From the NCBI GenBank assembly GCA_945836785.1, contig CAMAMD010000010.1, positions 1-15,105 on the forward strand: DNA of 15,105 nucleotides, written 5' to 3'. Shown piece after piece: positions 1 through 10,070 of the stretch. Every line of letters starts with the position of its first letter. Position 1 is the first letter of the stretch. A program made the position numbers and the translations under genes. The notes beneath the pieces were generated by a model that was not told the origin of the DNA, did no database searches, and saw only the letters and a program-made list of their open reading frames with translations. The DNA comes from an uncultured Clostridium sp. (GTDB lineage Bacteria > Bacillota_A > Clostridia > Lachnospirales > Lachnospiraceae).

Positions 1-3000
1 TACCGCTCATTGTCCCAAGTGCTGTCGGGCTGTCTACATTAATTGTATCAAGAACAACTTCCTTTCTGTCCAGCGTTGTACCAATCAAATCAACCCGATA
101 GGATGCAGTACTGTAGCTGTTATAGTAAGCATTCATAAGTCTGAGCATATTTGAACGTGCTGTGCCGTCACTGTTTGAAGGAACTGTATTTGCAAGTCCC
201 GCCTGATTGAATTTTTCACAATATGCATCCCATGTTGCAAACAATCCGGCATCCGCATTCGTCAGGTACTTCATATTGTTATTGTTATAGATAGACCCGT
301 TCCAGCATGCCGTATCCTGATAATAGGTATCCCACTTAAATGTATATTCCGTGTGCCCGTTCTCGTCAACCGTTGACAAAACCTCATTCTCCACAATCGG
401 AGCTGCCTGAACTTCCTGCACATATTTCAGTTCATTGCTGTTAGTTGTAGTATTATAGTAGGTATTGTAATTTGACAGAGCTCTGGACCAGTAGGATTCC
501 TGGAAATCCGCAGAGTTCACTGCAATCGCATCTGCCGTTTCCGCTGCCATATCACTGTAAATACGATAATATACGTCGTATTTATAATACTCTCTATAAG
601 ATTCTCCGTTCACCTCTCTGCGCTCGGCCGCAGCTGTCTGTGATAATTCAATCACAGAACTGTAGATAACATTATAGGTACCATCCTCCTGCTTTTGAAG
701 AAGATAACCGCTCTTCAAGTCATTCGTCTGTGCATCCCAGATACAATTTGATACCGGGGCATCCGCATCGGCTGCAAAATATGCATCATCATATATGTCT
801 GCAAGAATCGCCCGGTTTTCTTCGACTGTTCCGTCTAATTTAATTCCCTCCGCCACATCATGACCATAGTAAATCATATCATACTGGGAATGATATGGGT
901 ATGCACGAACCGTAATCTTATCTGTTTTATCCTCTGCAAACCATTCCTCCGGCAGATTCTTTAAGGTCGACGTCAGCTTGAGTGTTCCTCCTCCGCTGTA
1001 ACTGTTTGCCGCGTGTGTGATTTCTGAGTCATATACAACAGTTGCCCCTACCGCTTCATCATATGCAGTAATATCCGTCATCAGATACGTATCAAGGCTG
1101 GACAGTGTAAATACAATCCTGTACTCCATGCTATCAGCCTCCGTACCATAAAACCCGTTAAACGACGTGCTACAATAACAATCACTATTTGGCAGATTGT
1201 TATTTCCGTGCCCCTCACCAAACTGCCTGTATATCGCAGAAGTCGTATACATTTCCTGCAATGCTTCGTTCGGTTTCGCATAATAAGTATATGTCGTCTG
1301 TGCGGCAGAGACAGTCTGTGGAATTCTATACTTTCCGGTCTCAGCCACATTCCAGCTGTAATCCTTACCGTTATATTGCACGACAATCGTGCAGTCTGTG
1401 CATCCTTCTTCTACATACTCCTCATAGTTATCAAGAACAAAGGTCGTACGGTTGCCCGCAACAATCTCCATATGTACCTGTGGCTTTGGCAGCGTTTTCT
1501 TAATTGTCACACCTTCGATACTTGCCCAGTCCGAATCATACTTGTCAAACTCGCTGTCATAATCTGCATCTGCCACATCATCATGTGCCGGATGGTACGC
1601 ATTGATTGCACGGACATAAAATACGATTCGGTTACCTTCATAGGCCCATTGATTATCAATTTCTACATTATAGGTTAACTGCAAACTACCAATGGATGCA
1701 ACATCCGAAGTAAAGACCGTATCCCCTCTTGTGTTCTGTATTGTATAATACACTTCATATCCATATGCATTCAGAACCTTATTCCAGCTAAAATGCAGAC
1801 TGGAATAAGAATCTGTCATCTTTAAATTTTTCGGTGCTGACAGTTTTTGGTAAACTGTACAAACCTCCTCTGTCAATGCAACAAACTTCGGATCGATATC
1901 AAGATAGGTATCAATACGGCTTCCTGAATTTTTACCGGCAGTCACTGAATCACTGTAATCCGACAAATCAAAATAATATGTGTCGCCAATCGGGTCATTA
2001 CCATCATAAGTCATATAAAATCCCTGATTATAATTATACGGAAGATAGACATATGGCTGGCTGCCGCTATTATCAATCATTAACTGCGTGTAATAGTTCT
2101 GCGAATTATTTCCTCTGTCATAAAACGATTGCGTAGCAGAAGAATGTACTCCGGCCGCCATTTTTTGCATAGCTGTCTGTCCCTCCGGAATCCAGCCAAA
2201 TCCCCTGAAATAAATGTAGCCTGTATTTGTGGCTTCTTTTATGTTTCCGGCTCCATCCTTATAAGTATATTTTTTAAACTTAATATGAAGCTGAATCGAA
2301 GTGATGTGTGAATCCAACCCATCCGGCACAGCAACCACCTGCTTTGATTTTTCCATATAATCCGATTCGCCTGAATCATAACCCACTCCCTCTGCCATAT
2401 CTGTGGTTGCAGTATTTCCATTGATATCCGTAAAAGTAACTGCATAATCATAATAATAGGTTCTGATATTTGTAGATACCGTACTTGCACTCGTATTATT
2501 ATTTGCCAGATAAAAGACAAAGGAATCCATACCGGATGCATTCTCTCCGTTCGTTACCTCGAAGGTAATATCCGCAGAATCACCGGAATTATATTGCAAA
2601 CGATAGTTTGAATAAGCACTCCAGTCAATATCAAACGCTTCATTGATAAACCGATATTCCGTATTTGCAGGCTTCGTTACCGAAAAATTACTACTGGTTG
2701 TTACTACCCCTGCGCTTGTCGTTCTCTGGATGTTTTCTATGCTGAATGTCGTATCATTCCGATTACCCAGATAGGTGCAGGCAGCCTCTGTGCGGCTTCC
2801 ACTTTCTGCTACCGGGACATAACTGAATCCCCGCAGACATATATTTGATGTCCCGGAATATGTCAATTGGATGCTGATTGGTTTATCATCCTGTCCTTTC
2901 TTCGGGTTTTCCAAAACCACCTTCGATTCCGGAGTCAACGCATAGCTTCCGACTGCCGTTTTTGTATCGGTCGTCGCTTTCGTACCATCGCTATATGTAA

Positions 3001-6000
3001 AGGTTGCCGTACAGTTAAATGTGTATTGCGGAGCACTGTTTGCTTTGTAACCATTATTCCAGAAATAAATTACAAAACTATCCAGGCCCTGACTATCATC
3101 ATCGTATGTCAGACTTATGTGATTTATCACATTCTTATTTGAAAAATAAATCTTGGTTGATACCCCCGGCTCCGACAGCATATATGACGGATCCTTAATC
3201 TGGGCATAGTTCATTCCATTAATATATGTATTTGCATTTGCTCCCTCATGAAAGCCAAAGTAAACACCATAGTCTTTATGGCTAAAAGTTGACTCTGAAT
3301 CAGGATCCAAATAGAACATATTGGCATTATTACCCACGTTTCCTCCAAATGGAGTTTTTTCCAGATTCGTTGTCGTAATGTCACTGTCATCAAAACAATT
3401 CCGATACCATGCACTTCCGCCTTTCCCTACAAAGCCATTTGCAGCGCCTGTATTTGTATTATAATTCCGGCATAATTCCATATATACAGTGCTATTCGAC
3501 TCACCATAGAAATTTCCTGCCCTGTCGGATATTGCGGTCGATGTTCCTTTTTCAATAATTCCCGTATTCACACAATCGTACAAATACGAAGTCGCATTCA
3601 AACTCAAAGCCTCTGCGCCGATAAATCCGCCCACTCCACCTGAATTTTCGCTTGTCTCCAGCACAATATTTCCATTATTCGCACAATGCAAGAAATCTGT
3701 ACCGACTGTAAAAGAATGATGTAATGCAACAAAACCACCACTATACCTTTTCTTTGCGTATACACTTCCCCAGTTATTACAATCGACAAAGTCTGCTCCA
3801 TTCCCCTTCAGCATACCGATCAAACCGCCCGCCGAACTGAACGAGGTAATTTCACCATAATTTTCACATTTTTCAAACCTTGTCTTTAAAGCGTACTGCT
3901 GCTCTAAAATGCCAATTAAACCCGCTGCATAGGTATTGCTCTGGTAATTACAGGTTATTGGTGCATAATTTATGACATATGACATATCTTCGGCAGAAAC
4001 GGATTTTCCAATGATACCACCCGGACCACGGTCATTTCCACAACAGCGTTGCTCAACAGTCCATGTTTTCCCGGTGGTCAGATAATGTTCCGTTTTTCCA
4101 TCCTCATCCAGATAACCGGAAACAATACCGTATGTATAATTATATCCCACAATACCGCCGGTCTCTCCGGCAAATGCGATAATATTTACCGTATCAGTAG
4201 ACTTTTCCGCATTATCACAAGCGGATACCCAGCCATAATTATCTCCTGCAATACCGCCGGTATAGGAATAGGACTGTGTATCTGTTGTCAAAACGGAATC
4301 CGCCGTCTTATTTACATAATCTCCTGCCGTCACATAGGTTATATCTGATGGATTTCCATCTGCATCCGTACTGCGTGCACCTATGTAACATTTCTCAATC
4401 TTGGAATTGTACCCGTTGATTCCAACGATTCCTCCCACACGAACAGGTGCACCGGAAGAACCAATCGCATTTATCGTTCCGTCAAAAGTACAATTTGTAA
4501 TTGTTACAGAATAATCCACAATTCCCAGAATTTGCTGTGCATTTGCAAGAGCGGTCTTATTCGTATAGCCCGAACAGCCTGCAATACCTCCGTATCCTGT
4601 TCCGTCTGAGCCCAGATTGCCCTGTATATCTGCATCTACGGCAATATCGGAAATCTCACCCATATTCGTTCCCGCAACACCACCGATACTGGCAATGTTC
4701 GCATTATCCATCAATATACGGCAATCGACTACCGAAAGAATATCCTCCGTTGCAGTCCGCACGGTTCCCTGTATTATTCCTGCATTTGTACCGGCGACGC
4801 CACCTACCTTACTATAATTGCTTTGCACAACAGCCTGGCAATCTTCTATCTTACTCAAGCCAAGACTATTATCTGACAAATAAATTTTTCCTGTATCCAG
4901 ATTGTCACCGACAATGATACCGATGCTGGTTCCCTGTACAGTTGTTTCATTTGTAACCTTTATATTTTTAAGTGTGTTATCAGAAATCTCACCTGCATTT
5001 TGTGCTGCAACAGCTCCAACAGCCTTGGTTGACCGAAATGTAAGTTCTGTTGCATCATCCCCTGCCTCCACATAGCATTCCCTGATGATTCCTTTTTCCT
5101 TATTAACAGCAGTAATTCCACCACACATTCCTTCCGGAGCACTAACCTCCTGATAATCATAACAGTTTATAATTAAACTGTTATTGACCGCAGTAATTCC
5201 ACCTGCGTTTCCTTCGTCTGTCGCCGTTACGATTGCATTGTTAACGCAGTTCTGAATTGAATTTTGAGATTGATTTTCACCGACAATACCACCGGCATTT
5301 CCATTTGTCGCAGTGACAGAAGCCTGATTGGTAAAACCGGATATTTTTTCAGCGGCATTTGGATTTTTATTCAAACCAATCAATCCACCAACCGTCTGAT
5401 ACCCCAAAACTGTTCCGCTAATTATAAGATTGTCTGCCGGATCCAAAGTTGTGGTTGTTTTTTGATTATCCAAAACGCCCTCATTTACTCCCACAACAGC
5501 ACCAACATATTTTCCACTTGAGGTTATGGAAACATCTGAAATATCATCTTTCAAAATGATTTTACCGGTTATGCCGTTATATCCTGTATAAATACCGGCA
5601 ACCCCATCTTTTTCCTGTGTATCATTGACTTTTCCCTCAACCAAAAGTGCAGGTTTTGACAAATAAATATCCGAAATTGTACCAAAGTTTTCTGCCGTAA
5701 TACCGCCTACAACATTACGCCCGCTGACAGTCCTGCTATCAAAGTTACAATCTTCTATCAAACTCTTATTCAGTCCGCACAGGCCTCCTACGTAATCCTG
5801 TACACTGCTTCCGAAGCTGGATACTGTACAATTCTTGATTGTTCCTTCATTAATCTCACACAGACCGCCTGTATAAGTACCCATTGATGTCACAGCACCG
5901 GAAGATGCATTCCAACAGTTATCCAAAACTGTTTTCTTACCTACTTTACCGATAATTCCACCGGCGTAAGAATATGTGTAATCCATATCATTTCCTATGT

Positions 6001-9000
6001 AATCGGTAGTTCTATATGTCTTTTCCCCGGTGCTTCCATCGACAGACAAAACCTGTTCTTCCACATATTCAATAGCATTCATCGCCTTGATAGACGTAGC
6101 ATTTTCAACGTTTTGGACATATAATCGCGTATTGTTATCATTATAGCCCATGACACCGCCCACATAAATATCAGCAGAAATCGTGCCAAAGGAAACCTTC
6201 GTACTGTCTGTACCCTGACCTGATATATAAACCATTTTGTCAGACGCTATCATATCCAGATTTAATTGTTCCGGCAAATTATCCAGAATCTCTTTTTTAT
6301 CCCTTAATGTAGCTTCTGTACCTAAAGCTGCTGCATCAGATCTCGCAAATGCATCTATGAGTTCTCTTTGTGCGATATAGACTGCACCCCGATAACTCTC
6401 CGCATCGTTCTTCACCCAGCTCGTTGTTTCAGCATTGTCAAACAATAGATTATAGCCGACGAAACCGCCAACAAAGGCTTCTCCCTCCAATATTCCAAGG
6501 AAGTTATCTGTCATAAATACGCCGTTGATCCGATCCACATCAGGATTATCCGCCATATTTATAATGTTACCGCCAACATTACCACCAACAAAATAACTAC
6601 CTTTTACCCAGTTTGGATTTGAGTGGATAAACCGAGCCTCCGGCTGTGCCGTTGACGTATTCATCAGCAAATCAACGGAGGCATTCAAGCCTGCATAGCC
6701 ACCGACAAAGCAGCTTCCTTCATCTCCCAATACATATCCACTGGCAACCTCATAATCCTCTACGATAGAATCCACGTCATTATATCCGACAATACCGCCA
6801 ACATAATTATGACCTTTCACATAACATACGGTAGAAAACCGCGTTCCCACTTCTACGATTGTACTATTTTTTCCGTCCTCGCTGACCATTCTTTCCGTAT
6901 TGCCAATGACACCATTATTATAACCGGCAATACCGCCCGAATAATCTCCAGAATAAAGTGTTGCAAAATATGTGTTGGCCGTATCGGACTTTACATCACT
7001 GTTGCACCGATAAATATAACCTGCATTATAGCCTGTAATACCACCCGAATACGCATGTACCGCAATTACAATTCCCTTATTGACCCAGTTGTCGATTTTT
7101 ACATGCAGATTTCTTTCCGCATCCGGCACTAAAAGTCCAACCAGCTTTTCCGGGTCCTTCGCAGCTTTTCCGCTGATATTGTGATTTTCAGAATCTACAT
7201 CCCTTACATTCGCATTACAGCCTGTAATTCCACCGGCATACTCATATGCAATTACATGATTATTATTTTCACCCTGCCTGGATGTATCCGAGCCTACAAT
7301 TCCACTGGCAGGCCCTATATTAAATCCGACAATACCACCGACATAACGATAGCCAAACAAATAACCCTCCTGACCGGACGCAGTTTTTGTTGAACTGTTA
7401 TTAATCTGGCCAAAATAGTTATACCCTGCAATACCTCCGACATAGACACCCTTCAGGCGTCGGTTCAACTCCGATTTATCTGATAAAATCGTCAGCAGCT
7501 TATCACTGTCATACTGTGGTGCACTTGTGCAGTTTTCAATTGTAATTTTTGTTGTATCATCTACATTCTGATTGTAGCAATATCCAACGATACCTCCAAT
7601 GTAGCGAGGTTCTGTCACATCATCTGCTCCTTGTTTTGTTGTTCCCTGCGCAGACCCCTGAGATGTTTTTGCCGCATAAACGCCCCGCAATTCCGAAGAA
7701 TTAACACCTGCAATCGCACCATAATTTTCACAATCATATATTTTAACAGTCAGTGCAGACGGATCATCAAGCAATTGTTTTTCCTGTGCGGACAGACCAC
7801 CCAATTCCTCCAAATCGATGTCAGAAAATCGGAAATCATTTCGAATCATACCCATGATACCGCCAACCGCTTCAACGCCCTCCACCTGTGCACGATTGAC
7901 CAGTCCTTTTATCTCCAGATTCGTCTCTGTCGGAATTTGGAATCCGGTAATTCCTCCGACATGCTTTTTACCCATAATCAGGCTGGCATCATCCGTGTTC
8001 ATAGTTTCGAGGCCATTCATTTCACCTGCATTTATGCCGCAGAAGCCTCCGACAAAACTGCTGCCGGCTGCCATAATTTTATCTAATTTCAGGTCTTTTA
8101 TTTCTCCATAATTGACATTTACAAATCCCGTCGGGCGATTGTCATCCAGGACAGTCGTGTTATTTTCTGTAGAGAAATAAACACCGTACAGTGCATTTGA
8201 TATTTCCGAAACGGAAATCCCTGTTATATTCTTATGATTTCCATCTATCACATCACGTTCTCTCACCTGGGAAATAGACGGAAAATCACAGTTAAATCTT
8301 GTGATATTTTCAATATAATTTCCGTCACTGTCCACAAGCAAATTATTTAACGATGACAATTCTATATTGACAGCCGTATCATAGGAATTGTAGAGCTGTC
8401 CATTTTGTTCAAATTCCTTCCAGTCTATATCGGATTTCAGCATAAAAGTTACACTTGAAATCTGATCTGCCAATACAACATCCCCGGCTTCTTTTTCGTA
8501 AGATATATCCTCAATATAGCGAATATTGTACAGATGGCGTGCGTTCTTGATAGAATACACAAAATCAGTTCCATCTCCATTTTGACTTTCGCTTTCTCCG
8601 GCAAAGGTTGTATGCTTTGCCTCCTGGTTCTTAAAAATATTCACATTTCCAAAATTGCTGATGGTCTTTGATGTTGTGAAACCCTCCCCGGTTGCCGTTA
8701 CCGACGCATATACATTATCTGCCTCTACACCAAACCGGAAAAAGCTGTATGTTTTTGCAAACTTTGTATCAGATGCTTTATCATCCGAGCGGATATCATC
8801 CAGCTCACTTTCATATAAATCTGTCGTTGCCTGAATATCTGCAGCATCTAAAACAACATGAATCGTATAATCATTCTCCACCCATGCCAGTACGGGGAAT
8901 TCTCCCAGTTCGATTTCATTGCCGTCTTCATCATATCTGCTCACAGGACAGTTGATAGCTTCTGCATTTTCTGCATTTTTCAGTTTTGTTCCGTCCAGTG

Positions 9001-10000
9001 TCACTGTCAGTTTTTTGTCATTTACATTCTTTGACGCATTCAAATCCATCACATAGGTAAGCTGCGATGTAAGCGTTTCCTTATATTTTGCAGACAGACG
9101 ATAGGTCATATAAAAAGTATCTTTGTTGTATAACTTAACACTCGAGAAAGATGGCTGAATAACCTCATTTTTTGTAGCAGCATATAATGTATCTACCCCA
9201 TAATATCCTACCATACGTTCTTTTCGGTAGCTTTCCGTACGATTGGCAATATCTGCAACGCCATATTCCTCTGCATTTCCCTTTTCATCCCCTGAAATGC
9301 CAAGATATATAAACTTATCATTCTTATCACTGTACAGGACAGAAAAGACCTGACCGTCTTCCGGGGTTATTTCCACGCAAATAGCGGCACCGTTACCGCT
9401 GCCGTCAGCCTCCTTACTTCCGTTCAAAATAGAAGTATCATATACATATGCACCCAAAAGCTCAAATACCCAATACGCCTCCGGATCGCTCGCTTTCAAC
9501 CCCTCAGGGTCGTCTAAATATTTATTATAATCACCGGTCTCCGCCCGGAGTGATACAATCTCATCCTGATATAAATCTTCGTTCTGCTTACCCGCACTTT
9601 CCGGATATATGGTATCCAGTGCGTAAGCTTCACCCTCCTGATTCTTAATATTCGAAACAGAATCCGTCAGATTAAGTCCCACGGCATCATACTGTTTTCC
9701 ACCATTGTCGATATCATCACCGGCAGAAGGGCCAGCCAGAGATTCCTGCATTTCCTGCAATCTGCCATCAGCGGCAAACTCCGTCAATTGATTTTGGGCA
9801 GCAATATAAAGAATCTGTGCATACTCATTCTCTCTTTTAAAATTTGCCCAGTCCTGCCATGCCAAAAGGCCAAATGCAGACAATGACAGCATAATTAATA
9901 ATACTGACAGGGTTACAATCATTTCTATTAATGTAAAACCGTTGTGATTTCCGGTACTACAACTTTTTCGTCCTTTTTCTCTCGCATCTTGTCGCAGCAT
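1..10000 (-). CDS. Giant prepilin-type surface protein with GLUG repeats (C-terminus beyond window)
   Basis: One uninterrupted frame of 3333 codons runs from the ATG at 10000 to the window edge with no stop in sight. Residues 1-48 are a class III/IV prepilin signal: basic leader, Gly21/Phe22 cleavage site, FTLIE with Glu26, then a hydrophobic helix. Residues about 50-640 look like a pilin globular head plus linker. Residues about 647-2134 hold around 37 GLUG-type repeats. Two related beta-rich domains follow (about 2280-2400 and 2465-2607), then a fibronectin-III-like domain (2720-2831) and about 500 unassigned residues. ATG 10000 is preferred over the in-frame ATG at 10021 because AAGGGG lies 7 bases before it. 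Inferred role: a very large extracellular adhesin or pilus-tip component, processed by prepilin peptidase and exported by a type IV pilus or pseudopilus machine. The C-terminus is missing, so any second anchor cannot be judged. Ligand unknown. Confidence 0.9.
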   Translation of the reverse strand, partial: MLRQDAREKGRKSCSTGNHNGFTLIEMIVTLSVLLIMLSLSAFGLLAWQDWANFKRENEYAQILYIAAQNQLTEFAADGRLQEMQESLAGPSAGDDIDNGGKQYDAVGLNLTDSVSNIKNQEGEAYALDTIYPESAGKQNEDLYQDEIVSLRAETGDYNKYLDDPEGLKASDPEAYWVFELLGAYVYDTSILNGSKEADGSGNGAAICVEITPEDGQVFSVLYSDKNDKFIYLGISGDEKGNAEEYGVADIANRTESYRKERMVGYYGVDTLYAATKNEVIQPSFSSVKLYNKDTFYMTYRLSAKYKETLTSQLTYVMDLNASKNVNDKKLTVTLDGTKLKNAENAEAINCPVSRYDEDGNEIELGEFPVLAWVENDYTIHVVLDAADIQATTDLYESELDDIRSDDKASDTKFAKTYSFFRFGVEADNVYASVTATGEGFTTSKTISNFGNVNIFKNQEAKHTTFAGESESQNGDGTDFVYSIKNARHLYNIRYIEDISYEKEAGDVVLADQISSVTFMLKSDIDWKEFEQNGQLYNSYDTAVNIELSSLNNLLVDSDGNYIENITRFNCDFPSISQVRERDVIDGNHKNITGISVSEISNALYGVYFSTENNTTVLDDNRPTGFVNVNYGEIKDLKLDKIMAAGSSFVGGFCGINAGEMNGLETMNTDDASLIMGKKHVGGITGFQIPTETNLEIKGLVNRAQVEGVEAVGGIMGMIRNDFRFSDIDLEELGGLSAQEKQLLDDPSALTVKIYDCENYGAIAGVNSSELRGVYAAKTSQGSAQGTTKQGADDVTEPRYIGGIVGYCYNQNVDDTTKITIENCTSAPQYDSDKLLTILSDKSELNRRLKGVYVGGIAGYNYFGQINNSSTKTASGQEGYLFGYRYVGGIVGFNIGPASGIVGSDTSRQGENNNHVIAYEYAGGITGCNANVRDVDSENHNISGKAAKDPEKLVGLLVPDAERNLHVKIDNWVNKGIVIAVHAYSGGITGYNAGYIYRCNSDVKSDTANTYFATLYSGDYSGGIAGYNNGVIGNTERMVSEDGKNSTIVEVGTRFSTVCYVKGHNYVGGIVGYNDVDSIVEDYEVASGYVLGDEGSCFVGGYAGLNASVDLLMNTSTAQPEARFIHSNPNWVKGSYFVGGNVGGNIINMADNPDVDRINGVFMTDNFLGILEGEAFVGGFVGYNLLFDNAETTSWVKNDAESYRGAVYIAQRELIDAFARSDAAALGTEATLRDKKEILDNLPEQLNLDMIASDKMVYISGQGTDSTKVSFGTISADIYVGGVMGYNDNNTRLYVQNVENATSIKAMNAIEYVEEQVLSVDGSTGEKTYRTTDYIGNDMDYTYSYAGGIIGKVGKKTVLDNCWNASSGAVTSMGTYTGGLCEINEGTIKNCTVSSFGSSVQDYVGGLCGLNKSLIEDCNFDSRTVSGRNVVGGITAENFGTISDIYLSKPALLVEGKVNDTQEKDGVAGIYTGYNGITGKIILKDDISDVSITSSGKYVGAVVGVNEGVLDNQKTTTTLDPADNLIISGTVLGYQTVGGLIGLNKNPNAAEKISGFTNQASVTATNGNAGGIVGENQSQNSIQNCVNNAIVTATDEGNAGGITAVNNSLIINCYDYQEVSAPEGMCGGITAVNKEKGIIRECYVEAGDDATELTFRSTKAVGAVAAQNAGEISDNTLKNIKVTNETTVQGTSIGIIVGDNLDTGKIYLSDNSLGLSKIEDCQAVVQSNYSKVGGVAGTNAGIIQGTVRTATEDILSVVDCRILMDNANIASIGGVAGTNMGEISDIAVDADIQGNLGSDGTGYGGIAGCSGYTNKTALANAQQILGIVDYSVTITNCTFDGTINAIGSSGAPVRVGGIVGINGYNSKIEKCYIGARSTDADGNPSDITYVTAGDYVNKTADSVLTTDTQSYSYTGGIAGDNYGWVSACDNAEKSTDTVNIIAFAGETGGIVGYNYTYGIVSGYLDEDGKTEHYLTTGKTWTVEQRCCGNDRGPGGIIGKSVSAEDMSYVINYAPITCNYQSNTYAAGLIGILEQQYALKTRFEKCENYGEITSFSSAGGLIGMLKGNGADFVDCNNWGSVYAKKRYSGGFVALHHSFTVGTDFLHCANNGNIVLETSENSGGVGGFIGAEALSLNATSYLYDCVNTGIIEKGTSTAISDRAGNFYGESNSTVYMELCRNYNTNTGAANGFVGKGGSAWYRNCFDDSDITTTNLEKTPFGGNVGNNANMFYLDPDSESTFSHKDYGVYFGFHEGANANTYINGMNYAQIKDPSYMLSEPGVSTKIYFSNKNVINHISLTYDDDSQGLDSFVIYFWNNGYKANSAPQYTFNCTATFTYSDGTKATTDTKTAVGSYALTPESKVVLENPKKGQDDKPISIQLTYSGTSNICLRGFSYVPVAESGSRTEAACTYLGNRNDTTFSIENIQRTTSAGVVTTSSNFSVTKPANTEYRFINEAFDIDWSAYSNYRLQYNSGDSADITFEVTNGENASGMDSFVFYLANNNTSASTVSTNIRTYYYDYAVTFTDINGNTATTDMAEGVGYDSGESDYMEKSKQVVAVPDGLDSHITSIQLHIKFKKYTYKDGAGNIKEATNTGYIYFRGFGWIPEGQTAMQKMAAGVHSSATQSFYDRGNNSQNYYTQLMIDNSGSQPYVYLPYNYNQGFYMTYDGNDPIGDTYYFDLSDYSDSVTAGKNSGSRIDTYLDIDPKFVALTEEVCTVYQKLSAPKNLKMTDSYSSLHFSWNKVLNAYGYEVYYTIQNTRGDTVFTSDVASIGSLQLTYNVEIDNQWAYEGNRIVFYVRAINAYHPAHDDVADADYDSEFDKYDSDWASIEGVTIKKTLPKPQVHMEIVAGNRTTFVLDNYEEYVEEGCTDCTIVVQYNGKDYSWNVAETGKYRIPQTVSAAQTTYTYYAKPNEALQEMYTTSAIYRQFGEGHGNNNLPNSDCYCSTSFNGFYGTEADSMEYRIVFTLSSLDTYLMTDITAYDEAVGATVVYDSEITHAANSYSGGGTLKLTSTLKNLPEEWFAEDKTDKITVRAYPYHSQYDMIYYGHDVAEGIKLDGTVEENRAILADIYDDAYFAADADAPVSNCIWDAQTNDLKSGYLLQKQEDGTYNVIYSSVIELSQTAAAERREVNGESYREYYKYDVYYRIYSDMAAETADAIAVNSADFQESYWSRALSNYNTYYNTTTNSNELKYVQEVQAAPIVENEVLSTVDENGHTEYTFKWDTYYQDTACWNGSIYNNNNMKYLTNADAGLFATWDAYCEKFNQAGLANTVPSNSDGTARSNMLRLMNAYYNSYSTASYRVDLIGTTLDRKEVVLDTINVDSPTALGTMSG
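1508..1843 (-). other. Fibronectin type III-like domain of the giant protein
   Basis: Residues about 2720-2831 begin LSAPKNLK, continue with a LHFSWNKV strand and a YGYEVYYTI strand, and end with IVFYVRAIN. This is the usual FN3 order of proline-rich start, core Trp strand, Tyr-rich strand and final VRA strand. Such modules commonly act as spacers or binding modules in secreted bacterial proteins. The boundary is approximate. Confidence 0.65.
2178..3165 (-). repeat. Two tandem copies of an unassigned beta-rich domain
   Basis: Residues about 2280-2400 and 2465-2607 share three blocks in the same order. These are GLDSFVIYFWNN versus GMDSFVFYLANN (at 2305 and 2490), an ATFTYSDGTKATTD versus AVTFTDINGNTATTD hairpin, and a closing ISIQL...RGFSYVPV versus ITSIQL...RGFGWIPE (RGF at 2390 and 2599). 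The layout suggests a jelly-roll or carbohydrate-binding-like beta-sandwich placed on the beta-helix stalk. I do not recognise the family; a ligand-binding role is inference only. Confidence 0.6.
3600..8062 (-). repeat. About 37 GLUG-type repeats within the giant protein
   Basis: Residues about 647-2134 repeat a core of the form [YFS]-[VAST]-G-G-[IVFL]-x-G-x-N, for example YVGGIVGYN, YSGGITGYN and SIGGVAGTN, spaced roughly 30 to 60 residues apart. Between cores come short segments such as I-x-N-C and N-x-G-x-I, typical of a right-handed beta-helix or beta-solenoid. I counted about 37 recognisable cores by eye. Some are degenerate, with Ala or Cys-Glu in place of Gly. DNA copies are well diverged, so this is an old expansion and not recent slippage. 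GLUG repeats occur in bacterial surface adhesins and in IgA1-protease-type proteins. No HExxH metallopeptidase motif was noticed here. Confidence 0.87.
9857..10000 (-). other. Type IV prepilin signal and N-terminal pilin helix
   Basis: Residues 1-21 form a polar, basic leader ending in His-Asn-Gly. Mature residue 1 would be Phe22, and Glu26 sits at mature position 5, the hallmark of type IV pilins. About 22 hydrophobic residues follow, up to Trp48. In this family prepilin peptidase cuts after the glycine and the phenylalanine is methylated. The Glu at position 5 normally guides packing into a pilus, which suggests this protein is built into a filament rather than simply secreted. Confidence 0.92.
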
Positions 10001-10007
10001 ACTGTCA

Positions 10008-10013
10008 CCCCTT
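10008..10013 (-). promoter_or_regulatory. Ribosome binding site of the giant gene
   Basis: AAGGGG on the minus strand lies 7 bases before the ATG at 10000. The alternative in-frame ATG at 10021 has no such site, so this decides the start. Confidence 0.75.
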
Positions 10014-10070
10014 ATATTCATAATTACAGTATTTGCATAATATACCTATTATCTATCGTATTTCAGCCTA

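Noticed and set aside
4021..8060. Recurrent short DNA words such as AATACCGCC and AATACCACC suggesting a CRISPR or satellite array
   Set aside because: Spacing is irregular and the words encode the Gly-Gly-Ile core of GLUG repeats inside one open frame; flanks are diverged.
7631..8086. Plus-strand open frame of 151 codons
   Set aside because: It lies antisense to the verified giant frame, has no ribosome site or recognisable domain, and is explained by codon bias of the opposite strand. The same applies to other antisense frames in 472-9648.
1..10000. IgA1 protease or other peptidase identity for the GLUG protein
   Set aside because: GLUG repeats occur in such enzymes, but no HExxH or serine protease motif was noticed and the N-terminus is a prepilin signal.
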